Part shown: one piece after another, positions 62,317 through 64,000 of the stretch
How the letters are laid out: each line of letters begins with the position of its first letter
How positions within the stretch are numbered: the first letter of the stretch is position 1
Assembly: GCF_003815715.1 (NCBI RefSeq)
Contig: NZ_CP033922.1
Location: 2,200,001-2,264,000, forward strand
DNA: 64,000 nucleotides
DNA from: Chryseobacterium sp. G0162
GTDB taxonomy: Bacteria > Bacteroidota > Bacteroidia > Flavobacteriales > Weeksellaceae
Direction of reading: 5' to 3'
The notes under the pieces: model-generated
Database searches by the model: none
The model's input: the letters and a program-made list of their open reading frames with translations, nothing else
Told to the model about the DNA's origin: nothing
Translations under genes and position numbers: made by a program

Positions 62317-63177
62317 TTATTGTTCTAAAATTGAAAGATTTACAAAGCCATAGTCATTACTTGCAGAAGAAATATCTGTACGTAAACTCAAACTGCCATT
62401 ATAAACAGACTGATAAATCTGTGGCTGGAAGGTATCTCCTTTATTAAGCTGGACTCCTGCAACACATGAACCTGCAACTTGTGCCTGTTTTGAGATGTTG
62501 GAAAAAGATTTTACACATTTTTTTACGGTATTGCTTCCGTTCACTACATACCTGGCCTCAGAAAAATAACCGGATACTATAGGAATTCTCACAAAATCAT
62601 AAGTAAAAGAGACCAGATATACACCTGTTCGTGGAGCAGTAAAAACTCCTGTACCCGGATTAAAACTGACTGTAGAATCGGAGATTTCATTCCAGCCGGA
62701 AATACCCGTAGAAATCTGGTAAGGAATTTTAATTGCAAAGTTGGCTGCCTGAATATTCGCCACGATTACAGCTTTAGTGGGTGAAGAAATAAGATCCTGC
62801 CATACTATTCCATCAGAATACTGCATCTTCCCTCCATTTAACGGATTATATCTTATCGCCCCACTTCCTGCTACAGACGCAGTCTGGGAAGTCTCTCCCA
62901 CCCCAATCGAATTGTCAGTATTACTGGCAGATCTTGTATCGATCTTTACAACTGGAGACAGAATACCTATCCCTATTTCTCCCAAAGAGGTAACTGCTAC
63001 ATCATTGGAGGCTTGTACAGAAGAAGGAGTTCCGGATGCCGGATTATCTTTAGCTCCGTCTATATGGAAAATGGTTTGGGGATTAGAGGTATTAATACCA
63101 ACCTGTGCTGTTAAGGAATGTATAAAAAGGCATCCGGCAATGAATATCCATTTCCTCAAAATAATTAAATTTTTCAT
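62317..63177 (-). CDS. Exported C1q-like protein, paralogue 3
   Basis: A 286-aa homologue and the first gene of the trio. Signal peptide MKNLIILRKWIFIAGCLF, then VGINTSNPQTIFHIDGAK and the C1q-like FNPGTGVFTAPRTGVYLVSF. The start at 63177 is chosen because it begins the signal peptide; the frame is open further upstream to 63276 but passes through the promoter. Eleven bases separate it from paralogue 2. The trio probably forms one transcript from the promoter at 63214-63245. Confidence 0.8.
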   Translation of the reverse strand: MKNLIILRKWIFIAGCLFIHSLTAQVGINTSNPQTIFHIDGAKDNPASGTPSSVQASNDVAVTSLGEIGIGILSPVVKIDTRSASNTDNSIGVGETSQTASVAGSGAIRYNPLNGGKMQYSDGIVWQDLISSPTKAVIVANIQAANFAIKIPYQISTGISGWNEISDSTVSFNPGTGVFTAPRTGVYLVSFTYDFVRIPIVSGYFSEARYVVNGSNTVKKCVKSFSNISKQAQVAGSCVAGVQLNKGDTFQPQIYQSVYNGSLSLRTDISSASNDYGFVNLSILEQ

Positions 63178-63213
63178 GTAATTTGTGGTTTTAAAACGAG
63201 TACTATTCTCTGC

Positions 63214-63245
63214 CAAAGATAGACTCAAAAACAGATCCCACACAA
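63214..63245 (-). promoter_or_regulatory. Flavobacterial promoter of the C1q-like trio
   Basis: On the minus strand TTG (63245-63243), a 21-base spacer and TATCTTTG (63221-63214) match the Bacteroidota consensus TTG-N17-23-TAnnTTTG. The leader to the ATG at 63177 is about 30 bases. Confidence 0.65.
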
Positions 63246-63408
63246 CAGACACTTTCCGAAACAAAACATAAAACACTGAAAATGTAATAAATAAGCAACT
63301 GTTTTACAATATCAAAATACGGAATTTTAATATTTTTTGAAATGAATATTTGATTTTTTCTGAAAGTTTAAAAAAATAACGAATCCCTTTTCTCTCGATT
63401 TTCCAATA

Positions 63409-64000
63409 TCAATGAAACCTAAAATTAGCTTCCGGCAGCGTATTCTTTTTTAAGAAAGCTTCATATTCCGGAGATAGCTGGGCACGGCCAAAAGTATTTT
63501 CACCGCTCATGCTTCCCAAACGTACTTTATCCTTTCCGAATTTCCGGTTCATGGCATCCATCGCCTTCATTACAGGAAGATGTTGATTTTGTGTATCTTC
63601 TTCAAAAAGGCTGATCTGTCTCTGATCTTCAGGAACAAAGTCATTTACCATCACCCCTGCCCTTTTATAATGAAATCCGTCTCTGTAAACGGCTTCAAAA
63701 AGCTCATTGACGACCCTTCCAATCAATATAGATGAATTGGTTGGATTGGGAAGAATTTGGGTCATAGCATTTCTGTATTCAGGAAGGTCCTTTCTAAAAC
63801 GATTTGTTTGTACGAAAACAGTAATCATTTTACAGCAGGTATTTTGCTTTCTCAATCTTTCTGAACAGTACATTCCAAAGGTTTCTACGCGTTCCCTAAC
63901 GGATTCTTTATCGGTAAGCATTTGCATAAAGCTTCTGGTAACAGCAATTGATTTTTTAGGAGATGGAGCATCCAGTTCCAATTGACGAATTCCTCTTAAT
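63409..64000 (-). CDS. umuC: DNA polymerase V catalytic subunit, 3' part
   Basis: A translesion Y-family polymerase subunit; the window holds the last 196 codons, so the gene starts beyond the right edge. The visible part begins LRGIRQLELDAPSPKKSI, the UmuC segment just before the little-finger domain, then SFMQMLTDKESVRERVETF, the little finger, the linker QISLFEED, and the terminal GENTFGRAQLSPEYEAFL segment (DUF4113-like). The catalytic palm residues are outside the window. umuD would be expected upstream on the minus strand, beyond the edge. SOS control is known for the family. Confidence 0.93.
   Translation of the reverse strand, partial: LRGIRQLELDAPSPKKSIAVTRSFMQMLTDKESVRERVETFGMYCSERLRKQNTCCKMITVFVQTNRFRKDLPEYRNAMTQILPNPTNSSILIGRVVNELFEAVYRDGFHYKRAGVMVNDFVPEDQRQISLFEEDTQNQHLPVMKAMDAMNRKFGKDKVRLGSMSGENTFGRAQLSPEYEAFLKKNTLPEANFRFH

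Noticed and set aside
1..64000. CRISPR arrays, tRNA genes, insertion sequences, phage attachment sites
   Set aside because: I looked through the intergenic regions and saw no regularly spaced repeats, cloverleaf-type sequences, transposase reading frames or target-site duplications; a dedicated scan (tRNAscan-SE, minced, ISEScan) would be decisive.

Overview
The window looks like the chromosome of a flavobacterium, most likely Chryseobacterium or a close Weeksellaceae relative. The DNA is AT-rich. Several genes sit behind promoters of the Bacteroidota type (TTG, 17-23 bases, TAnnTTTG). There is a SusC/SusD pair, there are type IX secretion (T9SS) C-terminal sorting signals, and family-specific proteins such as DUF4271 and DUF4296 occur. 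I found no tRNA, rRNA, CRISPR array, transposase or phage genes. Assignment to Chryseobacterium rests on protein resemblance from memory and was not computed.

Layout. Positions 1-6.7 kb carry housekeeping genes: an LptF/G-type permease (partial), tgt, a DUF4296 lipoprotein, a polyprenol-phosphate mannosyltransferase-like GT2, DUF4271-hemD, an oligopeptidase B and a small unknown. Positions 7-14 kb hold an SRPBCC protein, a histidine kinase/response regulator pair, a lipoprotein with three NPxHGxPxHxC repeats, a small Cys-rich exported protein, and a TonB-dependent receptor carrying two N-terminal HMA metal-binding domains; the last three look like a metal-related group.

Positions 14.2-34.9 kb form a single-strand (minus) block of twelve genes that reads as an N-glycan (high-mannose) utilisation locus. 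It holds an AraC regulator, SusC, SusD, an MFS transporter, a GH130 phosphorylase, GH92, Tat-exported GH125, two GH18 endo-beta-N-acetylglucosaminidases with T9SS signals, a ROK kinase, a second GH92 and a phosphomannose-isomerase-like cupin. The inferred flow is release of the glycan at the cell surface (GH18), import (SusCD), periplasmic trimming of alpha-mannose (GH92, GH125), inner-membrane uptake (MFS), phosphorolysis of Man-beta-1,4-GlcNAc (GH130), and entry of the sugars into central metabolism (ROK, cupin). This is the most coherent system in the window.

Positions 35-40.4 kb carry OsmC, an autoregulated-looking TetR with a FadI-like thiolase, FabF and a TlpA-like thioredoxin. At 40.4-45 kb an operon of exported cupin, exported Dabb protein and porin diverges from a second two-component system. 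Four 11-bp direct repeats in the shared intergenic region sit where an OmpR/PhoB-type regulator would bind. Positions 45-64 kb contain an L,D-transpeptidase, a DUF7079-like protein, MsrB, DUF445, PyrD (with Cys in place of the usual class 2 catalytic Ser), TruC, GlyRS, lipoproteins, an M48 protease, a serine hydrolase, a YdeI-like protein, a membrane TPR-AraC regulator, three paralogous C1q-like exported proteins, and the 3' part of umuC.

Non-coding structure includes many strong intrinsic terminators, several REP-like palindromes (49.1, 50.4 and 55.7 kb), and a GC-rich structured element at about 51.3 kb with a 22-bp perfect hairpin.
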